The notes under the pieces: model-generated | What the model saw: the letters and a program-made list of their open reading frames with translations, nothing else | What the model was told of the DNA's origin: nothing | Database searches by the model: none | Program-made: the position numbers and the translations under genes | Assembly: GCF_000242915.1 (NCBI RefSeq) | Contig: NZ_AFRZ01000001.1 | Coordinates: forward strand, 2,108,001 to 2,172,000 | Length of the DNA stretch: 64,000 nt | Origin: Sulfurimonas gotlandica GD1 | GTDB lineage: Bacteria; Campylobacterota; Campylobacteria; Campylobacterales; Sulfurimonadaceae | Reading direction: 5' to 3' | In this document: one piece after another, positions 27,579 through 36,360 of the stretch | How positions within the stretch are numbered: position 1 is the first letter of the stretch | Layout of the letters: each line of letters starts with the position of its first letter

Positions 27579-28469
27579 ATGGATATTTCAACAATTACAG
27601 ACGACAAGTTACTTCAAGAGATTGGACGCAGGTTTCATGAGAAAAAATCTTCTATAGATGAGATGGAAGAGATGACAAAAAAGCTTCTTGTTTTAAATGA
27701 AAAAAACAAAAAATCTCAAGAGATAAAAAGTAAGTTCTTATCACTGGTGAAAAATGAGTTTAATAATCCTATGTCTTCTCTTTTAAACCTGGTAAATATG
27801 ATGGTGAAAAAATCACAAGATCCGAAATTGGCAGAGTTGTCTTCTTTAATGAAGATGGAACTGTTAAAACTAGATTTTAGTCTAAAAAATATCTTTTGTG
27901 CATCTGAGATAGAAGCCGGTGAGATAGCAAACGACTACTCTATGGTGAAAATAAAAGATATTTATGATGAGGTGACAAACTATTTTAGTTTTCTTATAGA
28001 GGAGAAATCTTTAGAGATAAACTACAGTTCAGATGGTTCTGATGAGATCATAAGTGACTCTCAAAAAGTAAATATCATCCTTTTAAATTTAGTGTCAAAT
28101 GCCTGTGAGTACTCTTACTCAAACTCTAAAATAGATGTATCATTTTCCAGTGATGATGATAACTATATCATAAGAGTTGAAGATATGGGTGAGGGAATCT
28201 TAGAAGGCAAAGAGCAAGATATCTACAGTAGTTTTTATCACTATGAATCAGGTAATACTCGCAGAACAGCAGGATTGGGTCTAGGGCTTAGTGTTGCTAG
28301 CGGACTCGTAGAGTCACTTGATGGAAGCATAGAAAATTTCAGACAAGAGAACAAGACAGTATTTACTGTGAAGATATCAAAAGTTGATGAGAAAGATGTA
28401 AGTCTCTCAAGAGGAATCGGTTCTAATGAGTTTATATTTGATGACTCAGAGGAAATGGTAGAGTTTTAA
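27579..28469 (+). CDS. Histidine-kinase-like protein lacking the phospho-accepting His
   Basis: 296 residues, soluble. A coiled coil (about 25-55) leads to a region that aligns with the H-box, FLSLVKNEFNNPMSSLL, in which the His-Glu pair is Asn59-Glu60. The ATPase half is intact: N-box LVSNACEYS, G1 VEDMGEGI, F-box-like SSFYHYES and G2 AGLGLGLSVA. It may bind ATP and phosphorylate another protein, or act as an allosteric partner of CheA, but cannot autophosphorylate at the canonical site. Placed between cheR and cheD in the operon, with AAAGGGG upstream. Confidence 0.8.
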   Translation: MDISTITDDKLLQEIGRRFHEKKSSIDEMEEMTKKLLVLNEKNKKSQEIKSKFLSLVKNEFNNPMSSLLNLVNMMVKKSQDPKLAELSSLMKMELLKLDFSLKNIFCASEIEAGEIANDYSMVKIKDIYDEVTNYFSFLIEEKSLEINYSSDGSDEIISDSQKVNIILLNLVSNACEYSYSNSKIDVSFSSDDDNYIIRVEDMGEGILEGKEQDIYSSFYHYESGNTRRTAGLGLGLSVASGLVESLDGSIENFRQENKTVFTVKISKVDEKDVSLSRGIGSNEFIFDDSEEMVEF

Positions 28470-28472
28470 ACA

Positions 28473-28937
28473 ATGTATATACGAAAATTTATTCACGTTG
28501 GTGAGATTAATATTGGTGCCAGACCTACAGAAATAAGCACAATATTAGGCTCATGTATTGCTGTATGTTTGTATGATAGTGTTCATTGCATAGGTGGTAT
28601 GAACCATTACCTTGTCCCACTTTGGAATGAACACGGTCTTCAAACTCCAAAATATGGAAATATTTCAATACCTAGGCTTATAGAGAGTATGTTAAATATT
28701 GGCTGTGAGATAGAAAATATGCAGGCAAAGATATTCGGCGGTGCTCATGTACTTGATATAACTGGTGAAGATATGATGGTTGGGCGTAAAAATATACTGA
28801 TTGCTAAAGAGATTTTAAAAGAATATGGCATACCAATAACTGCCAGCGATGTTGGCGGGGATAAAGGTAGAAGAATTATGATGCGCAGTGATACTGGGAA
28901 AGTTCTTTTAAAGTACATCCAAAAAAGTGAGGTGTAG
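28473..28937 (+). CDS. cheD: Chemoreceptor glutamine deamidase CheD
   Basis: 154 residues. The catalytic Cys28 (LGSCIAVCLYD) and His45 (GGMNHYLVP) are present, followed by KIFGGAHVL and DVGGDKGRR. CheD deamidates receptor glutamines and in some species works with CheC. No cheC or cheZ lies in this operon. Three bases separate it from the kinase-like gene. Confidence 0.95.
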   Translation: MYIRKFIHVGEINIGARPTEISTILGSCIAVCLYDSVHCIGGMNHYLVPLWNEHGLQTPKYGNISIPRLIESMLNIGCEIENMQAKIFGGAHVLDITGEDMMVGRKNILIAKEILKEYGIPITASDVGGDKGRRIMMRSDTGKVLLKYIQKSEV

Positions 28938-28940
28938 ATC

Positions 28941-29978
28941 GTGAGATTTAAAGTTTTAGTTGTTGATGATAGTGCCACAGCAAGAGAAATTATTACTAGT
29001 ATACTGAGCAGTGATCCAGATATAAAAGAGATAGTTACAGCTAACGATGCTTATGAAGCTCGAGATATAATTGTTGATTTTAAACCTGATGTTATATGTC
29101 TGGATATAGAGATGCCAAAAATGGACGGTATAACTTTTTTAAGAAAAATTATGAAGTACATGCCTACCCCGGTTGTAATGGTTTCAAAAATGACAAAAGC
29201 GGGAGCTAGTAAAACACTGGAATCTTTAGAGGCTGGAGCTGTTGATGTTGTCGAGAAGCCAACTATGAAAATGTTAAACGATTCAGACAAACACGCTCTG
29301 GAATTAATAGAAAAAGTTAAAAGTGCAGCCGGTGCAAATATCTTAAATAAAGCAAATCCCGCTTCTATTGTACATCTTACTTTTACTAAGCCATCTTCTC
29401 AAACAAGACAAAAAGTGATAGCCATTGGAGTATCTACAGGTGGTGTAGAAGCTTTGAAAAACTTTCTGCCGCAGTTTCCAAAAAGTTCACCAGGGATGCT
29501 TATAGTCCAGCACATGCCTGAGAACTTTACTAAACAGCTTGCAGATAGGTTAAATACATTTTGCGATATAGAAGTCAGAGAAGCTAAAAATGGAGACATT
29601 TTAACCGATGGAATCGCCTTGATAGCCCCAGGAGATCTGCATATGGTGCTGAGATATTCAAATAAACAGTATCACGTTGAACTTGGGACTGGTGAAAAAG
29701 TTTCAGGTCACCGTCCTTCTGTCGATGTACTATTTAACTCTGTAGCTAAAACAGCATCTAATGATGCAGTGGGTATCATTCTGACCGGAATGGGATCAGA
29801 TGGAGCAAAAGGTCTGTTAAATATGCGCAAAAGTGGTGCTATGACTTTTGGTCAGGATAGTGTAAGTTCTGTTGTTTATGGAATGCCTAAAGTTGCTAAT
29901 GATCTTGGTGCGGTTGTTAAACAAAATTCTCTTAAAGCGCTTCCAAGAGATATCTTAAAATATTTAGAAAAGGTTTAA
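28941..29978 (+). CDS. cheB: Chemotaxis protein-glutamate methylesterase CheB
   Basis: 345 residues. An N-terminal receiver (VVDDSAT; acceptor Asp55 in CLDIEMPKMDG) is joined by a linker to the methylesterase domain with catalytic Ser in IGVSTGGVEAL, His in VQHMPENFT and Asp in TGMGSDGAKG. It removes receptor methyl groups when phosphorylated by CheA. GTG start three bases after cheD. With CheR and CheD it gives this pathway a full adaptation set. Confidence 0.95.
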   Translation: MRFKVLVVDDSATAREIITSILSSDPDIKEIVTANDAYEARDIIVDFKPDVICLDIEMPKMDGITFLRKIMKYMPTPVVMVSKMTKAGASKTLESLEAGAVDVVEKPTMKMLNDSDKHALELIEKVKSAAGANILNKANPASIVHLTFTKPSSQTRQKVIAIGVSTGGVEALKNFLPQFPKSSPGMLIVQHMPENFTKQLADRLNTFCDIEVREAKNGDILTDGIALIAPGDLHMVLRYSNKQYHVELGTGEKVSGHRPSVDVLFNSVAKTASNDAVGIILTGMGSDGAKGLLNMRKSGAMTFGQDSVSSVVYGMPKVANDLGAVVKQNSLKALPRDILKYLEKV

Positions 29979-29982
29979 ATTT

Positions 29983-32034
29983 ATGAAAAATATATTGATT
30001 GTAGATGATAGTAAATTTATCCGAACAGTTGTTAAAGAAGAAATCTCAAAAATAGTACAAGCCAATATGTTTATGGCTCAATCTTATGAGCAAGCGAAGC
30101 GTTTTATGGAAGAAAATGTCTTTGATATAGCAGTCTTAGATGTGCACCTTCCAGATGCAGACAATGGTGAAGTTATTGATCTTGCACTTAAATATGATAT
30201 TCCAATAATTGTTTTAAGCAGCGGAATAAATGAGACTATTAAAAACATAGTTTTAGAAAAAAATATCGTAGAGTATGTTTCTAAAAGTGATCCTCAAAGT
30301 ATAAGTTATATAGCTACATCTGTAAATAGAATACTTAAAAATTGTGATGAAACTGTTCTTATTGTTGATGATTCAGAAAGTACAAGAGAGTTACTAAAGA
30401 CTTATTTACAAAAACTTCAAATTAATGTTTTAGAAGCTCATGATGCTGAAGAAGCAGTAGAAATATTAAAAGCAAATCACATATCTTTGGTCTTGATAGA
30501 TTATAAACTCCCTACTATGAATGGTATGGATTTGACAATGCTATTGCGTCAAACTTATTCTAAAGATAGACTTGCAATAATCGCTATAAGTGCGCATAAC
30601 AGCAAAGCAATAGCTACAAATTTTTTACGTCAAGGTGCGAATGATTTTCTTGCTAAACCGTTTACATATGAAGAGTTTAGTACAAGGGTAAATGTAAACA
30701 TAGAACTCATAGACTTGTTTACAGAAAATAAAAACAAATCAAAAGAGGTAGAGGCTGCCTATAAGCTTTTCAACAATGGTAATATTATCGTTTTTAAATG
30801 GAAAAATACGACTGACTGGCCTGTTGAATATGTTTCTGAGAGTTTGGAAAATATCTTAGGATATAAACCAGAAGCATTTCTAAACTCCCATATCAAGTAT
30901 AGTAAAATTATTCATGAAGATGATTTAGAGAGAGTTTTTATTGAAGTTCAAGAGAACTCGCAAAAGAGAGTTGCTTCATTTCAGCATGAAGACTACAGAA
31001 TAAAACGTCATGATGGAAGTTATGCCTGGATACATGACACAACACAGATAGTTTATGACAGTAATAAAGACATAAGTCACTATATCGGATACATTGTTGA
31101 CATAACAGAACAAAGAGAAAAAGAAGAAGAACTTCACGATTATATTGAGCGCTTTAACTTGGCAATTGAGAGTAGTCGTGATGGACTCTGGGACTGGAGC
31201 ATCAAAAAAAATACAATGTTCTGTTCAACTGCACTTTTAACAATGCTTGGATATGAGAATGATGATGTTGAGTGTAGTTTTGAGTTCTTAAAAAGACTTG
31301 TTCATCCGGATGATGTAGGAGATGCTGAGAAAAAACTTCATGAGCATCTAAATGCCAACACGGAGTATTATGAAACTGAGTATAGAGTAATGACTAAGTC
31401 TGGTGAATATAAGTGGATTTTAAATCGTGCAAAAGTTCTTTTTGATAAAGAGTGGGCTCCAGATAGAGTTATCGGTTTTTACACTGATATAGACAGTAGA
31501 AAAGAGCTTGAACTTAGGTTAGAGCATCTAAGTATGACTGATAAATTAACTGGCCTGCTAAATCGTAATGGGTTAATTGAAAATTTTGAAATCTTCCAAA
31601 AAAGTGCTCAAAGATTTGACCGTAAAATGGGTTTGATGTTTATAGACCTTGATGGCTTTAAAAAAGTTAATGATACTCTTGGACATGCCGCAGGTGATGA
31701 AGTCCTTATTATCATAAGTGATAGACTTCAAAGTATGAGCAGAAGTAATGAGATTGCTGTTCGTATTGGTGGAGATGAGTTTGTAATTTTCATCCCTGAG
31801 TACGAAGATATTGATGAACTATCATCACTCTCTCAACGTATTTTAGATAGCTTTAGCATACCACTTAGCATAAAAGATGGTGAAGTCTCTATCGGCATGA
31901 GTATCGGTATAGCAACCGCAGATAATAGAGAAACTTTAGATGAGATCTTGTCTAGAGCTGATGAGGCGATGTATAAGGTTAAAAAAAGCGGTAAAGATGG
32001 CTACGCCTTTGCTGATATTTCTACTAAAGAGTAA
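29983..32034 (+). CDS. Diguanylate cyclase with REC-REC-PAS-PAS-GGDEF architecture
   Basis: 683 residues, four bases after cheB. Receiver 1 (VDDSKFI, acceptor Asp in VLDVHLPDAD) and receiver 2 (VDDSEST, acceptor Asp in LIDYKLPTMNG; KPF present) are followed by two PAS domains with PAC tails (WPVEYVSESLENILGY and SSRDGLWDWSIKKN) and a GGDEF domain with intact active site (VRIGGDEF). The inhibitory RxxD site five residues before it is RSNE, so feedback inhibition may be weak. As last gene of the che operon it is the most likely output, converting the receptor signal into c-di-GMP. Confidence 0.9.
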   Translation: MKNILIVDDSKFIRTVVKEEISKIVQANMFMAQSYEQAKRFMEENVFDIAVLDVHLPDADNGEVIDLALKYDIPIIVLSSGINETIKNIVLEKNIVEYVSKSDPQSISYIATSVNRILKNCDETVLIVDDSESTRELLKTYLQKLQINVLEAHDAEEAVEILKANHISLVLIDYKLPTMNGMDLTMLLRQTYSKDRLAIIAISAHNSKAIATNFLRQGANDFLAKPFTYEEFSTRVNVNIELIDLFTENKNKSKEVEAAYKLFNNGNIIVFKWKNTTDWPVEYVSESLENILGYKPEAFLNSHIKYSKIIHEDDLERVFIEVQENSQKRVASFQHEDYRIKRHDGSYAWIHDTTQIVYDSNKDISHYIGYIVDITEQREKEEELHDYIERFNLAIESSRDGLWDWSIKKNTMFCSTALLTMLGYENDDVECSFEFLKRLVHPDDVGDAEKKLHEHLNANTEYYETEYRVMTKSGEYKWILNRAKVLFDKEWAPDRVIGFYTDIDSRKELELRLEHLSMTDKLTGLLNRNGLIENFEIFQKSAQRFDRKMGLMFIDLDGFKKVNDTLGHAAGDEVLIIISDRLQSMSRSNEIAVRIGGDEFVIFIPEYEDIDELSSLSQRILDSFSIPLSIKDGEVSIGMSIGIATADNRETLDEILSRADEAMYKVKKSGKDGYAFADISTKE

Positions 32035-32071
32035 AATTATTATATAAATATTTCACCCAAGTTCAAAATGC

Positions 32072-32077
32072 TATAAT
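32072..32077 (+). promoter_or_regulatory. Extended -10 six bases before an ATG (leaderless candidate)
   Basis: TGCTATAAT (TG at 32069) is followed by six bases and the ATG at 32084. A GAGG sits only two bases from the ATG, too close to act as a ribosome site. Confidence 0.5.
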
Positions 32078-32083
32078 GAGGAC

Positions 32084-32713
32084 ATGAGTAAAACAACACT
32101 AATGGCCATTTTAGTAATTATGTTTGTTGCAGTGATAGTTGTTATAAAAGAGAGTAGAGAAGACTTGTCAAAAAATATTTTAGATAAAGATGCTGTAATA
32201 CTGGCATTTGGAGATAGTTTAACACACGGTTTTGGTGCATCTATTAAGGATAGTTATCCTGCACAGCTAGAGAAAAAAACTGGACTAAAAGTCATTAATG
32301 CTGGGATAAACGGTGAGACTACTTCTGAGGGATTGCTTCGCCTTCCTAAGTTCTTAGAACAAAAACCAGACTTAGTTATTCTTTGTCATGGTGGTAATGA
32401 CATCCTTCAAAAGCTATCACAAGAAAATCTAAAAAGTAATCTGCAAAAGATGGTAAGACTTATAAAGCAAAGTGGAGCGGAAGTTATTTTGGTCGCTGTA
32501 CCTGATTTTCATATGTTTGGTTTTGGTACACTTTCACTATATGCTGAAGTTGCTGATGAAGTAGGAATATTACTAGAAGATGATGTACTGACTCATATAG
32601 AGCTAAATAGAGCTCTAAAGAGTGACTATGTACACCCAAATGAAAAAGGGTACGAGATGATGGCGAATGCCTTTGTGAAAATTCTTAAAGATTATAAATT
32701 TATTGCACCTTAA
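32084..32713 (+). CDS. SGNH/GDSL esterase (TesA-like arylesterase)
   Basis: 209 residues. An N-terminal membrane anchor (about 5-22) is followed by the GDSL block AFGDSLTHGFG (catalytic Ser), INGETTSEGL, the HGGND block and the terminal DYVHPNEKGY with catalytic Asp and His. These are periplasmic lysophospholipase/thioesterase-type enzymes. The gene ends 14 bases inside the convergent FecR-domain gene. Its likely promoter would give a leaderless mRNA. Confidence 0.88.
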   Translation: MSKTTLMAILVIMFVAVIVVIKESREDLSKNILDKDAVILAFGDSLTHGFGASIKDSYPAQLEKKTGLKVINAGINGETTSEGLLRLPKFLEQKPDLVILCHGGNDILQKLSQENLKSNLQKMVRLIKQSGAEVILVAVPDFHMFGFGTLSLYAEVADEVGILLEDDVLTHIELNRALKSDYVHPNEKGYEMMANAFVKILKDYKFIAP

Positions 32714-33119
32714 CTGCAAATTTAGTTCCCCTAATAGCAACAGTTCCATCTGGAGTTTTTAAAATAAAATCTTCCGGTGAGAGTTCACCAATTTTTCCAG
32801 ACTCAAAAGCGATAGAACCTTTTTCCAAAAATAGTTCAAACTCATACTCTTTTTCTGTTGGTTTAAAAAGAAACTTCTCTAGTTTAATCAGGCTGTTTGA
32901 ACCTAAAACCAAGCTTGAACCATCTTTAAATATAATAGTTACAGAACTCTTCTCTTTAGTTATTAGAATCATTCCGCTATCTAGAGTGCTTCCACTCTTA
33001 ATGTTAGAAGTATTGTCTCCACTCTTTACTGTTACATCACCTTTTACACTCTTAGCAAATGCTATCTCAACAGCATTGAGACTTGTAAGTAGTAATAGTA
33101 TTGAAAGTATATATTTCAT
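32700..33119 (-). CDS. Secreted FecR-domain protein
   Basis: 139 residues with a signal peptide (about 1-16). The rest is a FecR domain: KGDVTVKSGDNTSNIKSG, SVTIIFKDGSSLVLG, FLEKGSIAFESG and TPDGTVAIRGTKFAV. Unlike FecR itself it has no cytoplasmic helix-turn-helix or membrane helix, so it is a periplasmic FecR fold. It is the third gene of an OmpA/CHASE2/FecR unit and has a paralogue at 41902. FecR-domain proteins often sit beside CHASE2 signalling proteins; the ligand is unknown. GGAG precedes the ATG. Confidence 0.85.
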   Translation of the reverse strand: MKYILSILLLLTSLNAVEIAFAKSVKGDVTVKSGDNTSNIKSGSTLDSGMILITKEKSSVTIIFKDGSSLVLGSNSLIKLEKFLFKPTEKEYEFELFLEKGSIAFESGKIGELSPEDFILKTPDGTVAIRGTKFAVKVQ

Positions 33120-33143
33120 GTTAACTCCATTTAAAAATTTAAT

Positions 33144-35081
33144 TTAACTATTGTCTGAATATGTTTCAGCAATATCTCTAAATCGTCCCTGTATTTCAAG
33201 AAACGCATCTACAAGAACAGGATCAAAATGTTTTCCTCTTCCATCTATAATAATCTCAATAGTTTTTGTATAAGCAAAAGGCTCTTTATATACACGTCTG
33301 CTGACTAGAGCATCATATACATCTGCTATAGCCATTAAACGGGCTTCTATTGGGATATTACTTCCTTTAAGACCCTCTGGATAACCACTGCCATCCCATT
33401 TTTCATGATGATACTGTGCAATATTCTTAGCCATAACAAAAAAGTCATTTTCTTTGTAGCTTAGTATAGCATTGTTTATGATCTGCCCACCAAGTCTTGA
33501 GTGTGTTTTCATAACTTCATATTCTGATGAAGTCAATTTACCTTTCTTTTTCAGTATAGAATCTGCAATTCCAACCTTGCCTAAATCATGCAAAGGAGCT
33601 GTTCTATACATCATCTCAATGGAATTTGGTGAGAGTAATTTAGTGTATATACCTTTTGAATATAGATGCTCAGCTAAAAGTTTTATATATTTTTTAGTTC
33701 TAATGATATGTGCTCCAGTTTCAATATCATGAACTTCAGCCACATGAACCATACTATCTAGTAGAGCTACATGAGAGCGATTTAACTCTTCACTGAATAT
33801 GCGTCGCTCATAAGTGTCAATAATTATATATAAAACACTGATTACAAAAAAGTGAATAAGAAAAGGTGCCAGTAGATAACCAATAGATATATAAACACCA
33901 TGATTAAAATTTACCATTGTTACGACTACTGAAGAAACTAATGTAATTACAAACAGAAATAAAATCAGGTTATTATGCTTTGTAACAAGTAGATAAAATA
34001 GTAAAATATTTATCAAAAGAGAGATAAAGGAGTTGATCTGCTGAAAGTATATAGGTTGTACTAAAAGCTCATCATGTAAAATGTTATCAATAGCTGTAAC
34101 ATGTACCTTGACACCAACTGTTTTATCTCCGCCGGTTACTACAACTTGGTCATGAAGTGCAGCTGCTGAAGAACCGATAAGAATAATTTTTCCGGTTAAC
34201 ATATCTTTTGGTAAATTGTCATTCAATACAGCAAGAGCAGATATTTTTTTATACCAAATACTATCATAAAAATTTAGCAGTACATTTGTATGTTTATCTG
34301 TTTTAATCTTATGACTTAATAGTTCAAAGTTATTATCATCAACTCTTTTAAAATCAGCATCTATATTTAGTAGTGTTGCTAGAGACAGAGCAGGGATTAT
34401 AGTCTCATTATAGTTTCTAAGAAGCGGCATTCTGCGCAGTATTCCATCAGAGTCAATAGTAGTATTTATAAACCCGTAGTACTCAGAAGTAGTTTTTAGT
34501 TTTGACGTATTACATAAAAGATGTTGAGAGTTCTCTAGCTCCAATTGATTTACATCGGCATCTAGAGAGTGTATGTTTTCGCACTTATTGTTTGATATGT
34601 TATTTTTACTTAGATAAACACTCATTACGCTTTTACTCTTTTTCAAAATATCTGAGAGTATGATGTCGTTATCTTGAAGTTTTGTTGGTATTTCACTAAG
34701 TGATGTGTCTATATTAAAGAAGCTCTTATAAAAAGTTGATATCTCTATTGGTGATGTTCTGTCTTTTTCCGGAAAGATAATATCAATAGCTATTGTACTG
34801 GGATTCATATTATTTATTTTATCTATGAGTTTGGCTACAACGATTCTAGGCCATGGCCATTGACCCAGTGTATTTAAGCTTTTTTCATCTATATCAACAA
34901 CTACTACATTAGACTCTCTATCTTTATAGTCATGCTTCTTTAGCAAGTTTGTAGTTATATCATAAACTATGTAGTCAAAACTTTTCGTTATATCACTCTT
35001 ATAAGCGGCATAGTGATTGACAATTATAAATATACCTAAGAGAAGGTATAAAAAAACGATTCTTTTTTTTAATGTACGAAT
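33144..35081 (-). CDS. CHASE2 sensor with HD-GYP output; non-canonical start
   Basis: The CHASE2 domain (VVVVDIDEKSLNTLGQWPWPR) is followed by about three transmembrane helices and an HD-GYP domain (HDLGKVGIAD, HHEKWDGSGYP, ADVYDAL), expected to degrade c-di-GMP in response to a periplasmic signal. The first ATG/GTG/TTG in frame is TTG 34946 (600 residues). However, the frame stays open upstream and encodes the N-terminal anchor helix CHASE2 proteins need (VFLYLLLGIFIIVNHYAAY). The only stop upstream is at 35094-35096. I therefore place the start at ATT 35081, nine bases after AGGAG (645 residues). It overlaps the OmpA-like gene by 13 bases. Confidence 0.75.
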   Translation of the reverse strand: MRTLKKRIVFLYLLLGIFIIVNHYAAYKSDITKSFDYIVYDITTNLLKKHDYKDRESNVVVVDIDEKSLNTLGQWPWPRIVVAKLIDKINNMNPSTIAIDIIFPEKDRTSPIEISTFYKSFFNIDTSLSEIPTKLQDNDIILSDILKKSKSVMSVYLSKNNISNNKCENIHSLDADVNQLELENSQHLLCNTSKLKTTSEYYGFINTTIDSDGILRRMPLLRNYNETIIPALSLATLLNIDADFKRVDDNNFELLSHKIKTDKHTNVLLNFYDSIWYKKISALAVLNDNLPKDMLTGKIILIGSSAAALHDQVVVTGGDKTVGVKVHVTAIDNILHDELLVQPIYFQQINSFISLLINILLFYLLVTKHNNLILFLFVITLVSSVVVTMVNFNHGVYISIGYLLAPFLIHFFVISVLYIIIDTYERRIFSEELNRSHVALLDSMVHVAEVHDIETGAHIIRTKKYIKLLAEHLYSKGIYTKLLSPNSIEMMYRTAPLHDLGKVGIADSILKKKGKLTSSEYEVMKTHSRLGGQIINNAILSYKENDFFVMAKNIAQYHHEKWDGSGYPEGLKGSNIPIEARLMAIADVYDALVSRRVYKEPFAYTKTIEIIIDGRGKHFDPVLVDAFLEIQGRFRDIAETYSDNS

Positions 35082-35827
35082 ATTTCTACTCTCCTATTTA
35101 GTTGCTCAACAGTTTCATCTTCTGTTTTAATAGCTAAATTGGATTCAGAATAAGAGTCTACGTCTATTTTTGAGTAAGATATATCAGAGTTTTTTATCAT
35201 TTCATAAACTGCTTTTGCTCTTTTTAGACCTAGTATTTTGTTTTTTTCTGAAGGACCGGCTGTGTCAGTATGTCCTATGATCTGCATATATGGCTTATCT
35301 CTTTGTGAAACTTCATCTATCATAGTTTGTAGAGAGATTTTTGATTCATCTGTGAGTTTAATCCCATTGAAGTAGAGTGTGTATGATAGTTGTTTCTCTG
35401 GTATTTCAGATATTACATCTGAAAAAAGTGCGTTTAAATCATCTTTACTCATATCTTTTGGCTCTGTTGGTGTATCATCCTTTGAAGTTATAGATACAAA
35501 CTGATTTGGTTTGTCAACAACTACATTACCAGCCCCAGTCGCAACTACAATAGATGAGTTTTCTTTTTGGCCTTTAAGTAATACAATAAAGCTTTTTATT
35601 TTACAGCCATCAGCTCCGACCTTGACCCCTTTTGGTGTGTTTTGACACTTGTCAATATTAGAGAGAACGCCATCACCATCAATATCAGGTATGATGACTA
35701 TCGGCGGTGCTTCTTCTACGGCTATCGGCTGTATGAGATAAAATTCGTCTTGTACCTTTATCTGTGTTTCTGAGGCGTTGAGTGTGAGGAGCAGAATTGT
35801 TGAGAATGTAAGTATTATATATTTCAT
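35069..35827 (-). CDS. OmpA-family protein with thrombospondin type 3 calcium repeat
   Basis: 252 residues from ATG 35827 (GGA six bases upstream; an earlier in-frame GTG is rejected). It has a signal peptide, a calcium-binding type 3 repeat (DIDGDGVLSNIDKCQNTPKGV), a middle region, and a C-terminal OmpA peptidoglycan-binding domain (LYFNGIKLTDES, IIGHTDTAGPSEKN, LGLKRAKAVYEMI, NRRVEIFVH). It should anchor to the cell wall from the periplasm or outer membrane. It heads the unit with the CHASE2-HD-GYP and FecR genes, so it may present the signal those proteins read; that is inference. Confidence 0.87.
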   Translation of the reverse strand: MKYIILTFSTILLLTLNASETQIKVQDEFYLIQPIAVEEAPPIVIIPDIDGDGVLSNIDKCQNTPKGVKVGADGCKIKSFIVLLKGQKENSSIVVATGAGNVVVDKPNQFVSITSKDDTPTEPKDMSKDDLNALFSDVISEIPEKQLSYTLYFNGIKLTDESKISLQTMIDEVSQRDKPYMQIIGHTDTAGPSEKNKILGLKRAKAVYEMIKNSDISYSKIDVDSYSESNLAIKTEDETVEQLNRRVEIFVH

Positions 35828-35910
35828 AATTAATCCAAATAGAAAATTCACATATTATATATTAACATAATATGCAAAATTAATATCTGAATTGTAAAGT
35901 ATTTTAAGCT

Positions 35911-36219
35911 TTAGCTAGCTTTTAGAGTTTGCTCTAGTATCTTGTACTCTTCTGTGTTTATAGCGCCTCTGTCAAGCTTACGAGTAAGCTCTTGAAGTGT
36001 TGCATCTTTTCCTAGTATCTTTATAGTTGAGACGTTTAAAAAAGTACTTACAAGTTTTTCTTTTTTTGCTGCGGCTTTTCTTATTTCTAAAGGGTTTTCA
36101 TGTTCAAATTTATTTGCACTTTTTCTAGTTATAAAGAAAGCTACAATAAACATAGTTCCAAAAAGGGCAAAAAATAAAATAGCTTGATTATATACAGCGT
36201 CCATAGCATTTGCGTCCAT
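35911..36219 (-). CDS. Membrane protein with SHOCT-like C-terminus (paralogue 2)
   Basis: 102 residues: MDANAMDAVYNQAILFFALFGTM start, one transmembrane helix, charged linker with STIKILGKDATLQEL, and C-terminal RKLDRGAINTEEYKIL. Clearly homologous along its length to the protein at 20946-21281. AAGGAAA precedes the ATG. No partner gene is shared between the two loci: one lies beside a GGDEF-like remnant and the che operon, the other beside the cet and CHASE2 genes. Function unknown. Confidence 0.7.
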   Translation of the reverse strand: MDANAMDAVYNQAILFFALFGTMFIVAFFITRKSANKFEHENPLEIRKAAAKKEKLVSTFLNVSTIKILGKDATLQELTRKLDRGAINTEEYKILEQTLKAS

Positions 36220-36360
36220 AGTGTTTCCTTGATTTTGAATATAGTCGAATTTTGCCTAAATTCATTTAAATCAATAAAGTGATAAAAAGTTGATATTAAA
36301 ATTTAAAGTTTATAAAAGAAATGTGAGAATTTAAATTGATGTTAAAATGTCGTTATGTTT

